Of a DNA stretch of 64,000 bases, positions 1-12,463 are shown piece after piece. The notes beneath the pieces were generated by a model that saw only the letters and a program-made list of their open reading frames with translations, did no database searches and had not been told where the DNA came from. Position 1 is the first letter of the stretch; every line of letters starts with the position of its first letter. The stretch covers positions 300,706 to 364,705 of the forward strand of contig RQTK01000025.1 in assembly GCA_003991915.1 (NCBI GenBank), read 5' to 3'. A program made the translations under genes and the position numbers. The stretch is from Elysia chlorotica. Its lineage: Eukaryota; Mollusca; Gastropoda; Plakobranchidae.

Positions 1-2
1 TT

Positions 3-80
<78 letters not shown>

Positions 81-82
81 TT
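1..82. repeat. (TTA)n microsatellite
   Basis: Nearly perfect TTA repeat at the left edge, with two ATC interruptions near its start. Confidence 0.95.
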
Positions 83-3000
83 AAAATGTAGTTTGTGCCT
101 TTTTTAAGCATAACAAGTGTTGACTTTTTCTCATATACATAAATATTGTGTTACATTTTACATTTGTATTCATTGAACAGTTTTTTTTTTCAATAGGCTG
201 CTAATTCTTTCCTTCAAGATAACAACAGTTTCAACATACTGGTATACAAATATGTTGAGTTTTCCCACGTACAAAGTATCCACAAACATTTCAAATAAAC
301 CAAAAATGTGCTTGTTTTATATTGCCTCTTTGTATTGCTAAAGGATAAAGTATTTTAATCAAAGATGTACAATTTTATGTGTCAATATAAAAAAAAAATT
401 TTACTAGCAGTTATGGGATATGAGAATGACGAAAAAAAATGATAAGTATCTTTATTTTTTTTTTTTAAATAGGGGAAGAGTACTATGGATGATTTGTAAT
501 GGAAACAGTGATGCCTCCAGTTAGAAAATGATACTAAATATGCTCTATATATTTCTAGTGTTTGTTCTATCCTTTTGGTGGAGTCCTTCTTTAGTTTAGA
601 TTTATCTACTTATGAATATCCTTCATGAAGTGTAACAAACTAACACACCTTACCTGACCTTCACCATTCACTTTCCCCAACCGCCACCCTTCAAAATGTA
701 GACAAAGGGTATGTTACAAGTTTTGCACTTTAAATATGCTTATCGAGAGAAGTATGTCCAAATGTTCGTTTCAAGACTTTTTTGTAAGTTGCTGTCTGAA
801 GATAGCTATTTATCATGAGATATGAGTAATAAGCTTATAGCGCTCTGTAGTTTAGGTGAATATTTCCGTAAAAAACTGAAGATTAATAATCAAGTAATCT
901 TTTATATATTGGCATATCATATGTAATCCCAAATTGGTCTTGGGAGGGTTTGGGAGGTCTAACTGTTCTGCAAATACACTGAAATTAAGACAAAGTATGT
1001 TTATTGTGATATTGATAAAAAAAAACAACTTACACCCTCTAGTTTTTATATATCTCTTGATAAATTATGACTTGTCCAAATGAAATCTTTATTGTGTAGT
1101 TTTACATATATTTTTTTATTCTAAAGTGTATTTATTACAAGTGCCAGTTACATCAACTTGATCCGTCCCATAACAGATGATATAAAAGAATTGAACAAAG
1201 TCAGAAATTAATTTTACTTTGTCAATTTTAGTAGAGATTACATTTTAATTTCATTCCAGACATTTTTTTGTGTGAGATTAGACTTAAAATTTGAAAGGAT
1301 TTTTTTTTCTTTGCCTTTCAAAAGGGATTTTATTTCCACTTGCCTCTAGTATAAATCCTGAACCTAATATTTTTTTTAGTTTTTCAAATGCCTGTTATTG
1401 ACAAGTGTCCATTATGTTGTGCTCTGACCTATAGTCACCAAATGTCATGCACATGAGTAGGGAAGCAGTTCAGTCTCTGTATTCAGACTGTTTGATAAAA
1501 AAATGTGTATGGCATTTTGACTTTTTATAATCTTCTCAATATGTTGGACGCTTCAGTTCAAATTGACTTGTTTTTTAGGTTAAAGTATGATATAATCATT
1601 TTTTATTGCATGCTGTGAAGCTATGAAAGAACATTTTAATGGAGAATGGGCATTTAAAAGAACAACAAAACATAAGGCAAAAATAGATGTACTTATTTTA
1701 TAATTGCTACTATTATCAATGACTTAAGTATTTTAAATGTAAAAGGAGCACCATTACTTACAGCATATATACTGTATCTCTTTGATATCTAAGTTTATAT
1801 CTGATTTACAAATTTAAGCTTAGATCCATACTATTTTTAGAATAAACTTTACATTTTAAACAATGTATACATCACTGTTCATCTTGTCATGTTGTTCATT
1901 ATTTTGTTCTTGTTGTTAAAGCACACACAAAAATCCAAATATTGGATGTTATTTTTAAACATTCCACCTTGTGAATGCAATTTACAAATATTCCAGTCCT
2001 GTTTTTCATTCCTTTATTTTCTTGTATTCAATAGAACTAACAGTTCACCTCTTGATTATATTTCCTTGTTTAATACACATTTTAATTTTTGTGTTTCAAT
2101 GACATGGAAGATGTTTACATTTCATCTTGCTTTTTATTGTTTGTTTGTTTTTCAAAGCAAAGTTCATGTATTTATGTTGATGGTTTTTGTTTCTTTGTTT
2201 CAGTTTAAGTTGTGGAATTTTAGTTTAGTTTTGTTTTGTTTTTGGATTGTTTTTTGTTGTTGTTCTGTTTTGTTGTTGTTGTTTTTTGTTTTTTGGTTGT
2301 TTTTTGTTGTTGTTTTTTTGTGTGTGTGTGTGGGGGGGGGGCGTATATATTTAATATATATACTTTTCCATATTGATAACACCAAGTGGTAATGATTTTT
2401 TGTTTTTAATATTGTATAATCTTTGTTGCCCCTTAAGATCAAATTAATTTGTGTTATTAATATTGATTTTCTCAATAAATGCAGCTAACAGCAGTGCTTC
2501 AATGCAGTATTTAGACATTATTCTATGTGTGCAGCCCTGTAGCAATACAAAATTTAAAAAGCCATTACAATTTATGATTTTCAAAATCTTTCATGTACAT
2601 GCGTTTTGGCTCAAGATTTAATGGATGATGCAACAGAAATTATAGTTTGTTACATTTGTGTTAACCATATCATTAGCTAAGAGTCTTTTTTTACCAGGCT
2701 AGCATTCCTGTGGAGTTATAAATAATTTTTTTTTTTACTAAATTGGTAAATTCTGCTAAGCTGTTTAAACTAAGCTTTGGACAAATGTTTGGCAGTTTCT
2801 TGCTTGGGTCACTCACTGCTTTAGTCAGACCTGAGTTTATGTGTCTGGTAAGATGTCTGAAATCTATAAATTGAATGAAAACATTGATTTATATGAAAGA
2901 TTGAATTATACACATTTCAAAAAATAATAGCAGCCAAGTGAACACATAACACTATGTAACGTTTTCTGTTTCTTAGTATGAAAATCTCTATGATAATATA

Positions 3001-5100
3001 TCGATCCATACTTTATGAAAGAAAAAAAGTTACACTTGAACTCATTTGCTCTTTTGTTAACTCATTTTAGTTAATTTTATAAAAGTTTTACAAAGACAAT
3101 GCTTTTAAAAGTCTTTTTTCTCCAGGCACATTTTTTCTTTACTAACGTTCTAAGCTCTCTTTCTGTTTTGACAGAATTAAGTTAACAAACTACTGAAACA
3201 TTTAAAGTAAAATTTTATCCCTGTTTGATAACCATTACTACTGACAAAGACAGTCAAGTGACGGAAAAAGTATTTTTGCTGTATATGATTGTTTTGATAA
3301 GCAATTCTAAATACCTGTGTGAATTGAGAGATTTTTGTTGATTATGTAGTTGTAAAACTGATTGTTAAAATTTTATTCAGGTATGACATTTTTATCTTCT
3401 TTTCATGCATTCCAGGCCAGCTTCGAACTTTATGTATTACTGCCCATCAATTAGACTGAAAGCTCCTGGTGCTGTTTACTTGCCATCATTCCATACTTTA
3501 CTCATGCTTGTAAACACTCCTGTCCCAGGAATTGTCTGTCGTTAGGATTCTCTCTATATCAAGGTTTTTTTAATGGGGCACCTACAATTTTGTATACATC
3601 TTAATTTTACATCATTGGCGTTATATGATCCTTTGATGACATTCTGAGTTATTTAAGGATTTACTGATCATTTCACACATGTCTATTTCCTAAAGTATAG
3701 AGTGGCGTTGTTCGCCATGCTGTACAAGAAATATTAATGTTCATGGTAATCTTTCTATAAGCTGTGTATTAGACTTGTTCCATACATACTATACATAATA
3801 ATTTATATCAAAAGTTTGTTTCTATTGTGCAATGATACATTCCAAGTCCATCCTGCTCTCTGTACCGAGCATCCCCTGCCAGATTTCTTATGTTTGTTTG
3901 TTTTTTGATGATTTTTAATCAAGCCTTTCTTAAATTGTGTACAATTAACTTTTTTTTTTTTCTCTTGATGTCATATTAAAGCACACATTTCAGTTAATTT
4001 ATCATAACTGCTACTGTTTTTTTAGTTCATAGATCATTATTCTTTGTCAGTTTGCATAAATATTTGCATTTGGGCATAGTTCTTTTATATGTTTGCTTTC
4101 ATAGATGAAGTAAATACATTTATGCTGTTCAGTTTGAAGGATAATTGAATAATTGAATAAAGATGCGTTCATTAACACTCATGTGTGGAAAGAAAAGAAA
4201 AAATGAATGTAGCCATTATTTTACCGTTACCTATTGTCAAATTTGAGTTTGGGTTTGGATCTTTAGTGCGCTGGTAATCAAATTGTTGGAAAAGAATCTT
4301 TTGAAAAACATTGAATTGTCTTTACATTTACCAAAAAAAATCGTTGACTTATAGGCTATCTCTGAGTGCTAGAACCTATAAAAAAAAATTATATTGTGAC
4401 CATGAATAGTCAATTCCAACTTAAACTCATGGTCAGTAATAATGCTCTACCAATATTTAAATTCAAACCGGTAAACCCAGTATAGTAATTTGTTGAAGAT
4501 GCTGCCTCATTGCTGATTTTCGAAATAAATTTCAAAACCGTCTCAACAATTTAGAATTTTGTAATATATCCTATGGTTTAGAAAATATTCACATATAATT
4601 GTAATTGCAATCAATATGATTCTTTAAAGGTTGGAGAAAAGAGAGTTGAATATTTCTTTTTATCTGATAGAAATGCTACAAATGCTATCATTTTAACATT
4701 ATAGTATTACGATTTTTGCATTGGCTTTGACAAGGTATTGTCTTCTTTTTTTCATATTGCTTTTCCACAGTCTAGAACCCTTTGTGTTTCTAGACTCTTT
4801 ACAGAAGAATGTCCGTCCAAATCATTCACTTGATTTAATCATTTAAATGTTTTTATGAAGTTGCTTGTGATGTTTATAACATTTTATTTGTTTTGTTTCA
4901 ACTATCCTTTTCTTTATCTTCTTTTACCAGTTAGTTGTATTGTTTTTTCTTTGAATCCTGTATTTATTACATTCTGTACAGTCCTATTAATTTTATTCGT
5001 GTCCATGTGTAAAGAATAAACTGACCAATTGTCAAAAGTTGTCTTGCTCTTCTTTCTGTCCCTACATTAGTATGTGGTAAATAAGGTGAGAAATGTACGG
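83..5100 (+). other. T-rich non-coding stretch, possibly 3' UTR of an upstream gene
   Basis: No credible coding exon was seen. The + strand is strongly T-rich, with AATAAA hexamers at 2474, 4156 and 5015. This composition resembles a long invertebrate 3' UTR, but no coding end or splice junction is visible to prove it. It could equally be plain intergenic DNA. Confidence 0.25.
5015..5020 (+). terminator. Candidate polyadenylation signal AATAAA
   Basis: AATAAA followed by a T/G-rich stretch 20-45 nt downstream, the usual layout of a cleavage/polyadenylation site. It would end a + strand transcript from left of or within the T-rich region. Without transcript data this is weak. Confidence 0.25.
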
Positions 5101-6989
5101 CAGTGTCAACTTCTGAAAAGGATTTGCATGAGGAGAAAAACAAGCACACAACAAAATAGGCTTAAGGATGGTCTTTGACTTTTGAGTATTACAAAAGGTT
5201 TTGTGCATCCACGTTATGTGATTATTTCAAAGACAACTAAACAATTTTTTGTAGTTTTTTTTATTCATGTGCCCTTAACTTTTCTAATTTAATAAAAAAA
5301 AAAAAATATTAAAGTTTCTTTCTTGAAAAAGAAAAAAAACAAAAAGAAAAGATAACAATTTTTCCTTGAAAATTAAAACTTTTTGAAATGTAACATTTTT
5401 ACTACAAAGCTAAAGTAAATTTTGTTTATTAGTGATTAAGTGAAGATAATACGTTGTTTTTTGTGCTCACATTCAGGTTTTGAAACACTACCTTTATGGT
5501 CACAATTAGGTATTTTTGTGAAAAGTGTTGCTTTACATTTATTGTAGTTGCCCAGTTCTTAACTATGAAGTCTATCATAAAAACGTAATCACACATTATT
5601 GTGTTTTAGATTATTCCAGAATTATTACTGGTATATTAAGTGCAACTAGTTATCATCCAAATCATATAGCAGCAATACGAGGCTTTAAATGAATAATACT
5701 AACTTAATCTTACGCCACAGATCAACTTGATCTATGATTTAATACTAGTTCATAATTCTTCTTAACAATTACAAGCAGTAGGGCCACTCTTCCAAAGCTT
5801 GCAAAAAAAAAAAACATGTTTTAGGCAACGCATCTTGTGATCTGTGTACAAGAAATGCTCAAGGTATACCTCAAGATAAGGGAATAGTGAACCATGATTG
5901 GTACCAATATAGAAATGGAAAGTATAACTGTTTCATCAATATAAATCTTGTAGGCTTATGTAATCAAAGCGCTTTAACTTAACAGAAGAAACTATCATAA
6001 ACAACACAAGACATTTATGATATTGATTTGTCTGTGCCCATTAACAGTTAATTTTGTGCTTGAGGGGGAAGTTGGCAAAAGTTTAATCACATATTAAACG
6101 GCTTCCATCATAGGAATGGAACTGGTTTCGATTGAATCATTTTCAGGGGAAGAATTTTAGATTTTCTTCGGGTATTTTTTATTTTATTTTCCGGGTATAT
6201 GGAGAGGGCGGGGATCACCCACAGTTAATAGAGTGAGGTAATCTGTGTGTTTATGTATTTTAAAATATGTTGGACTTAGGCCTACTACTGTAACATGATT
6301 TGTGTTCTAATGACACTTAACATAAATTTAGCGCTAGATAGTTGTAACTTGTAGTATTGCAATATTGAACCTATAACCAAAAGCACTGTCTATGCGGAGA
6401 AATCATAGTTGACTTACCCTTGATCATTTGTCAGACACAAAACGTCTATAAGAGGAGTCTTTGTTTGGAAGCTTTTTTTTTCCTTTTGCCTAAAAAAGGC
6501 ATGTGGCATGGTTGTGGCATGATTTAGGAAGCTTCAAATGTGGCTGGTTTTGTAAGGTGATAAATGTTAAAATAAAAATATAACCCCGCACATTTCACCC
6601 CCCCCCCCCCAATTCTTCTCCCCTATGTATTACATGCATACATCCCACGTTGGCCCCTGTCCCTTCCCTGTAATACAGAATACAGAAATCATTATTCATC
6701 CTCAAGGAGAAATTGAAGTAGGCCTACACTCTCTTCATACAACAGACGAAAGTAAAAAGTTTACAACGACAAGAAAATTAAAAAGGTAGAATTTAGACAT
6801 AAATTTATACATACTTTACAAATCATAATATCACAATATCACAGCTCGAGTTGCCGTATGTATGTATATATATATATAAGAAAAATCTCATAGTGTGTAC
6901 GAATTTGATGCAGAGAATTGTGCTTGGCTCTATTACATTCTCATAGCTATGGAGAGGAATGGAAGGCTGCCATATCATTCTTCTGCTTT
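5101..6989. other. AT-rich sequence with no recognised gene
   Basis: Nothing coding or RNA-like was recognised. It contains a short C homopolymer near 6598 and poly-A runs. Confidence 0.6.
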
Positions 6990-7042
6990 TTCTTCTTCTT
7001 CTTCTTCTTCTTCTTCTTCTTCTTCTTCTTCTTCTTCTTCTT

Positions 7043-7120
<78 letters not shown>

Positions 7121-7133
7121 GTTATTATTATTG
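6990..7133. repeat. Compound (TTC)n(TTA)n microsatellite
   Basis: About 27 TTC units run directly into about 20 TTA units, the last few interrupted by G and C. Open frames across it are repeat artefacts. Confidence 0.97.
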
Positions 7134-8618
7134 TCATTGCTATCATGATCATGATCGTTCTTTGTTTTTTTCTGAGCTACCGTTACGTTCGAAGAAAAAA
7201 AGTTTAAAAGATATACAAAAGAACATTATTTGATTCGTATGGTGTCTTATGCATAACGTATAAACCCATAATTATGCTTGTTTTATTATGTATTCATTTG
7301 ATTTTTTTTTTTATTTTACCCACGTTGCCTAAATACTTTGTATTGTATGCTGTTGTTGTTGTTGTTGTTGTTATTGGGTACTACCCTAAGCGTACGTAAC
7401 TACTATATGAACTCTCAGGTACCACCCTATAAACGACCGCATTGTAAGGGTTAAACGTAAAGGAGCCGTGAAAAACATAACAATTGTGCAGGTACGTGCC
7501 TCAACAAGTACTGCAACTGAAGAAGAACGAGATATTTTTTCATAATGTTCACATAGATAAAAAAAATAATTATCAGTAGAGCTCGTGGCTCACAAAGGTT
7601 CACAAAAGTTAATGGTGTTCATCTTCCAAAAGCCATAAAAATATCAACACGACAGTTAACCCAACTATACATTCTTCGTGGAAGCAAGAATCATATTTAT
7701 ACCACAATAGACAATTCATTTAAAGTACAATCATGATACACAGCTTAGGATGCCATGGATTACGAAGTGCATGAAATATTCTTCTTCAATCAATATGGAT
7801 TATAAACAAGTAAACAGGTGAGTGTCCGTTGGTAAGTGAACCAATATACGACAAGACAAAATATGTTGCTTTTTCCTCCTGATGCTGGCCCACTTTTGAT
7901 CGCCTCTAGTCCAGCTTTTGTATCCAGACCATTACCTGACAAAAACGTATCACTAGTCTCGGTTTAAGAACTCTTCATGTTTCTATTTCAGTATTTTCAC
8001 TTGTCACAATATTCAAACTCTTAGCCCATCCCACAAACGATTCACATACTGATGCAATGACTTCCAGTTCTGACATGCATCATATAGTTTGTCTGTTGTC
8101 CTCAAAAGCAAACAATCAGCACAGCATGTGGCAAAACTCCATAAAAAGTAAAATTTGACCACCCCACTTCCCTAGTCCCTTTACACAACATTATTTTTAA
8201 AGAAACGTCCGCTTTTCTTTCTCGCCCAGCAACATAGAAATGGCACATAATCTAAATAATTTATGCAGAGAGAACTGTCCCAACCCCACCTACAAACCAA
8301 AACTGTGAATCAGATTTATATACAGATCTTGATTCAGCTTTATCCCCCGTGAGTGAAAAGAAGAAAAAAAAAAAAACGCTGTTCGTTAACCCAAAACATC
8401 CATAATTATAATAATGCCGATGGACGCCAAAACTAGCCACTATGGTCTCGTCGACGTAACTTAAACTAATAGCGAGTTTAGTACACATGCTCCCCTCCCC
8501 CTATATGAAGCAGTGCCCATCTACCCCCCCCCCAAAAAAAAAAAAAAACAAAAAAAAAAAACAACCCAAAAAACAAAACAAAACAAAAAACTCAATTATC
8601 GAAATTGTTTGTCGGATA
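7134..8618. other. Non-coding sequence with a short (GTT)n run
   Basis: No gene recognised. A GTT repeat lies at 7350-7372 and A/C homopolymer runs near 8525. Confidence 0.55.
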
Positions 8619-8757
8619 GTCTCTCCCCCAAACTGGCTGAGTCGGTTTCAAATGTGACCAACTGATACATAAGTCTGGCACTGTCTCGTGTGTTCCAAAT
8701 AATAAAATTCTCAGACGTTAGAAGTGGGACCCATCGCCGTATATGGTTCTTGGACAG
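8619..8757 (+). mobile_element. SINE fragment (copy 1 of the dispersed family)
   Basis: Shares the family core: the GTCGGT start, ATGTGACCA, then CACTGTCTCGTGTG, CTCAGACGTTAG and GTGGGACCCATC. It is a degraded copy without a tRNA-like head. Confidence 0.7.
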
Positions 8758-10547
8758 CTAGGAGACGTAAAACTAGGATATGAATAATCTCTCCTACAAT
8801 ATCCATTCGCAAATGACACTACACCAAAGAACATAGAAAAATTCCGCAAAAGGATACAAAACAATTACACCTCAGTAGGGTAGCCTACGGGAAACTTGAG
8901 CAAATACGTTAAAACGTTTAACGCACTGTCTCTTTTCTTGAATGATTCCGTCAGTGATAATTATAGTATGTGATTCTAAGCATGAACTATATTAATTATT
9001 TTCGGTGCTAAAAATCAGACAGAAAAGGTAGATCGTATCCACCTTACAATACTTATATATCGGTTCTTGTAGATGAAGTCGAGCGCTGAGAATGTGCCTG
9101 AAGCGTTCTTGTAGCGGTTTTGCGCCCCACCACCCAGAGATGCAGAAATGCAAGGGGAGTTAACGCTTGTAAAAAATTTTTGTTAAACGATTGTTTAGAT
9201 TTCATGTTTGGTAGATGGCGCTCATTGACATTCATGTCGGCTTTACAATTTATTTTGACTGAGTTTGTACAGATAGATCTACGAACGCTTGTCTAAGGCT
9301 GTACAAAAAAAAAACAACAACAACCTATTAATTGAATTTACAAATCCACTTTTCTGGTGGACATTAATAAAGTTTTGTCCGCGGATTTATGGATTCGGTG
9401 AGGTTGATTTAATTAGCAGTTTTATAAGATATTGTCTATTATAGCGAACTAGAATCTAAATCTAGTCTAGATTCTAGATGCTAGATTTCTAGATTTTATA
9501 AATCTAATCTAGGTTTTAGATCTTGAAAATAAGTAAATAAAGAAAATGACTGGTCGTCTTCAGCATCCGAGAGAAGTATAGATTCTATCTAGATTAGACA
9601 TCGAGCATCAGTAGCAGTAAATAATAAGCACAGTTAGAATCTAGTTCTAGAAATGCCCTATTGGCAGCCACGGTTAATCCCACATAGCACGCTCATCCAA
9701 GATAAAAGACACTCTCAATCAATCTAGGCTAGATCTATGTTGCGGTGACTCTCTAGACAAACCGAACCCAACCAACAGCATTTCAAAACACACTCATACA
9801 ACAGCCCCCCCTGTCTTTCCTGGTAACAACATCCCTCACTTGCTCCCCTTGGTGTCCTAGTAAGAGCACCTCCTACAACTCTTTCATGTAGACCTTGCAA
9901 GAAAATTCATTCCACCTTCAGTATTAACACTATTCAAACACCCAAGGCAAGCGCTGTCTCTCCCTGGCTTCCACAGCTTAAAATTCAAGAGCTTTAGTTG
10001 AAATTCCTAAAAATTCCTACTATGAGTATGAACTAACGTTGTGCGGTGAAAGGAGGGATTTACTCTGGTCATTAATAAGGAAATTCCAAACTCTCTTTAG
10101 TCTCTTTAAGTCTATGAATGTATTACACATCATTATCTGATCAAAATTTCCTAGCAATGGTGTTTTATTCATTAATTTCTGTCTTATTCATCATCGAAAC
10201 CCACTTTTGATCAGACAGGATTTATTTATTTCTACCGGCCTACATCTATTTATATATATATATTAAAAGGCCTGCAATGTATACCTATAAAAAGCATCAA
10301 ATATAAAGTTGAATGTTTTGTATACATTTAAACATGTTCTAGACCTCAATGTTTTCCGGCAATTATAAAATTTGGGGAGTGGGGGGAGAGAGAGAGAAAA
10401 AAATTCTACTTAAGTACATTGTGCGAATATCCAGAGTCGATTTTCAACCTCTGCCGACTCAATTTCCGACCCGGCAATCAAAGCTTTGATTAAAATACAA
10501 TTTATATGCGAAATTAACTATTATGATGCAGTGGGTTGCAGTCTAGT
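8758..10547. other. Non-coding sequence with a TCTAGA/AGATCT-rich patch
   Basis: No gene recognised. Positions 9450-9530 and 9570-9650 are dense in TCTAGA, CTAGAT and AGATCT words. A 24-nt segment at 9990-10013 has a perfect inverted copy at 12787-12810. Confidence 0.5.
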
Positions 10548-11277
10548 CAGGGCTGACACTCATCCGTGGATTCACGGATTTTCTGTGGATCGGCGAATAG
10601 TCAATGTATCGTCCGTGGATCCGCCTACGTTGCGTGAACCGTCCATGCATCGGGTCGATGTCCATGTTTTTGGACATTTTCGGGGCTCTTTCTGTGCCGC
10701 GATCTGACAATTTTCTGTGAAACTGAAATTTTGAACTGCGGAGTTTACTCCAATCAAATTACCGTTGAAAATGATTAGAGATGGTAGTGATCATAATCTT
10801 CCGCGGATCTCGGAAATCCGCGATTTTGATCTGGTCGCTACTTTTTCCGCATTCCCCCTCCCTTCTGTTCTAAATCCGCAAATCACGAAATTTGCCTTTG
10901 AGCGGTATCGAAATGAAAACATCATGTCATCCGATCTGACACAGCAGTGAAAGAAATAAGTTATCGGAACATAACACCAAGTCGCAGGTGTTTTATTTGA
11001 ACGGTATCGATAATAATCTTATTACCCGATCGTATCAATGTGCAAGAAAATTTAATGTTTAACAGTAACACAACACTAATCGCCGAAGTTTATCTGTGAG
11101 CGGTATCGATAATAGGTCTACAGTGTAAACCGATTTGACCTGTTCTGTTAAAAAATTGCTATATAATGCAAATACATGTATCTAAAAGCGTTAATTACTC
11201 CTGCGACTGGTAGTGTGTCTAGAATAGGCTGCTTTCGTTTTGACCTGCTCCCCTTTGATGTATTCATTATCAAATGA
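10548..11277. mobile_element. Left part of a CAG-terminus DNA-transposon-like element
   Basis: Begins CAGGGCTGACAC, then a perfect 7-bp hairpin (ATCCGTG/CACGGAT at 10562-10579), then many repeats of words such as CCGTGGAT. The same layout is seen at 28444, 37697 and 58497. Three degenerate ~99-bp repeats sit at 10850-11150. No matching right end was found. Confidence 0.4.
10850..11150. repeat. Three degenerate ~99-bp tandem repeats
   Basis: The block GARCGGTATCG recurs at 10900, 10999 and 11098, a spacing of 99 bp each time. It is preceded by a TTT-rich segment and followed by a CCGAT/CCCGAT word. Confidence 0.6.
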
Positions 11278-11977
11278 GAAATTAACTTTCAAGACATTCT
11301 CTAGGCTTTGTCATGTTGCACTGGCAGGCATTAAATGATTCACACAAATAGATCATCTGATATCATATCTAGATGTAGATTTTCTACCCTAGATTAAAGC
11401 TCGATCACAGAGGCCTAAATACGTTACCTACTGCACTGTCAAATTTGCAAATCAATGTTTTCTTATAGATTTATTAGTTCTATAGAGTCAACTGTATATA
11501 TCTTTCAATTTGGTTTTAAATGACAGATGCGATTATAACAGGGTTTGTAAAACTGAAGGGTACTTTCCTAATTAAATCCTATATATAATTGCTTTTTGCA
11601 TTAAATCTTTCTTATTTTTACAAATTTGTTTCACAGTTTTTTCACCCATGAACCTTGTTTAATTTGCAATGCACCCTTTGTTGGCTCTCTTTATTAAATT
11701 AAAGTTTTAATAAATTCAATATATCTACCATTGTACTCCTTCAAACCTCTTTAGACTTGGACACATAATAATCCCTAGACTAACCCATCAAGATAATACA
11801 TTTCAAATTTGTTGCCTTTTTTATCTTAATTAAAAGTAGTGATATTTTTTCAAAGAGACATCATGAGCACACTGTGGTTGCATGTTTCCGGTATTTTATT
11901 CCTACAAAGTTCCATAAATAATTAAATTACTCATTTGATATTACTCTCGGAGACAAAATTTAGGTAGGCCAGTTTGT
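11278..11977 (+). mobile_element. Right half of a CAGACCTGCC-family DNA transposon
   Basis: Aligns along its length with 29826-30575: AATTAACTTTCAAGACATTCT at the start, CTTCAAACCTCTTT in the middle, GTTTCCGGTATTTTATT near the end, and the decayed end AAATTTAGGTAGGCCAG against AAATTTAGGTTGGCAGG in the complete copy. The left half is missing here. Confidence 0.7.
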
Positions 11978-12324
11978 ATGTATGAATGTGTGCTTGTGTT
12001 TTTTATTTAGTTATTGGCGATCAAAGACCATACCGCCGGAAATGACAATTCTGTGTACAGCCATCAGTATGTTTGGCGACAGAAGAATTTCGTCACTTAT
12101 ATGTGGAATATTCAGTGGCGCTCTGTAGGGGCCCTGAGATTTATTTTTTAATGAGATTTGTCTTTTTTTTTTTATTCATGTTACAATACATGTATTAATA
12201 TTAATTAGAAAAGGACTTGTTTTTCTCCAACATAATAAATTAAACATGCTTTAATTTTTCTCAGGAGACAATGTGATGGCCCCTGACTAATGTAGGACAG
12301 CCTTGATTTGGTCGGCCAGTGATC
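11978..12324 (+). promoter_or_regulatory. REV3L: Probable REV3L leader/promoter side
   Basis: Lies between the decayed transposon end and the start codon. An ETS-like CCGGAAAT occurs at 12036-12043. A good splice acceptor, AATTTTTCTCAG, ends at 12264, so part of the 5' UTR may come from an unseen upstream exon. The transcription start cannot be placed from sequence alone. Confidence 0.3.
12271..12295 (+). promoter_or_regulatory. Cascade of three overlapping miniature upstream ORFs
   Basis: ATG-TGA at 12271-12276, a four-codon ORF ATG GCC CCT GAC TAA at 12276-12290, and ATG-TAG at 12290-12295. Each stop overlaps the next start (TGATG, then TAATG). The REV3L start codon follows 29 nt later. 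If this lies in the mRNA leader it should strongly reduce initiation at the main start codon. Confidence 0.5.
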
Positions 12325-12463
12325 ATGTTCTCACTGCGAATAGTAACAACAAGTCAGTATCAGGCTGCTCCTATATCCGGCCTTGATACAACTACTTCAG
12401 AGTTCAGAGGTTCTAATGTGAAAAGAGTCCCAGTTCTGCGTATTTTTGGCTCTACCCCTGCAG
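12325..12463 (+). CDS. REV3L: REV3L exon 1 (residues 1-47)
   Basis: Opens with [20 protein letters not shown], which aligns with the human start MFSVRIVTADYYMASPLQGL, so the start codon is well fixed. An in-frame TGA lies seven codons upstream (12304-12306) and the -3 base is A, a favourable context. The exon ends with [11 protein letters not shown] and the donor CAG|GTAAGA, phase 1. Confidence 0.95.

Noticed and set aside
1889..2392. 167-codon open frame
   Set aside because: It comes from T/G-rich simple sequence, with no recognisable domain and low-complexity F/V/C content.
6823..7233. Open frames of poly-S, poly-Y, poly-R and poly-F
   Set aside because: They are translations of the TTC/TTA microsatellite. 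The same applies at 14591-14830, 16630-17170, 21820-22200 and 39023-39500.
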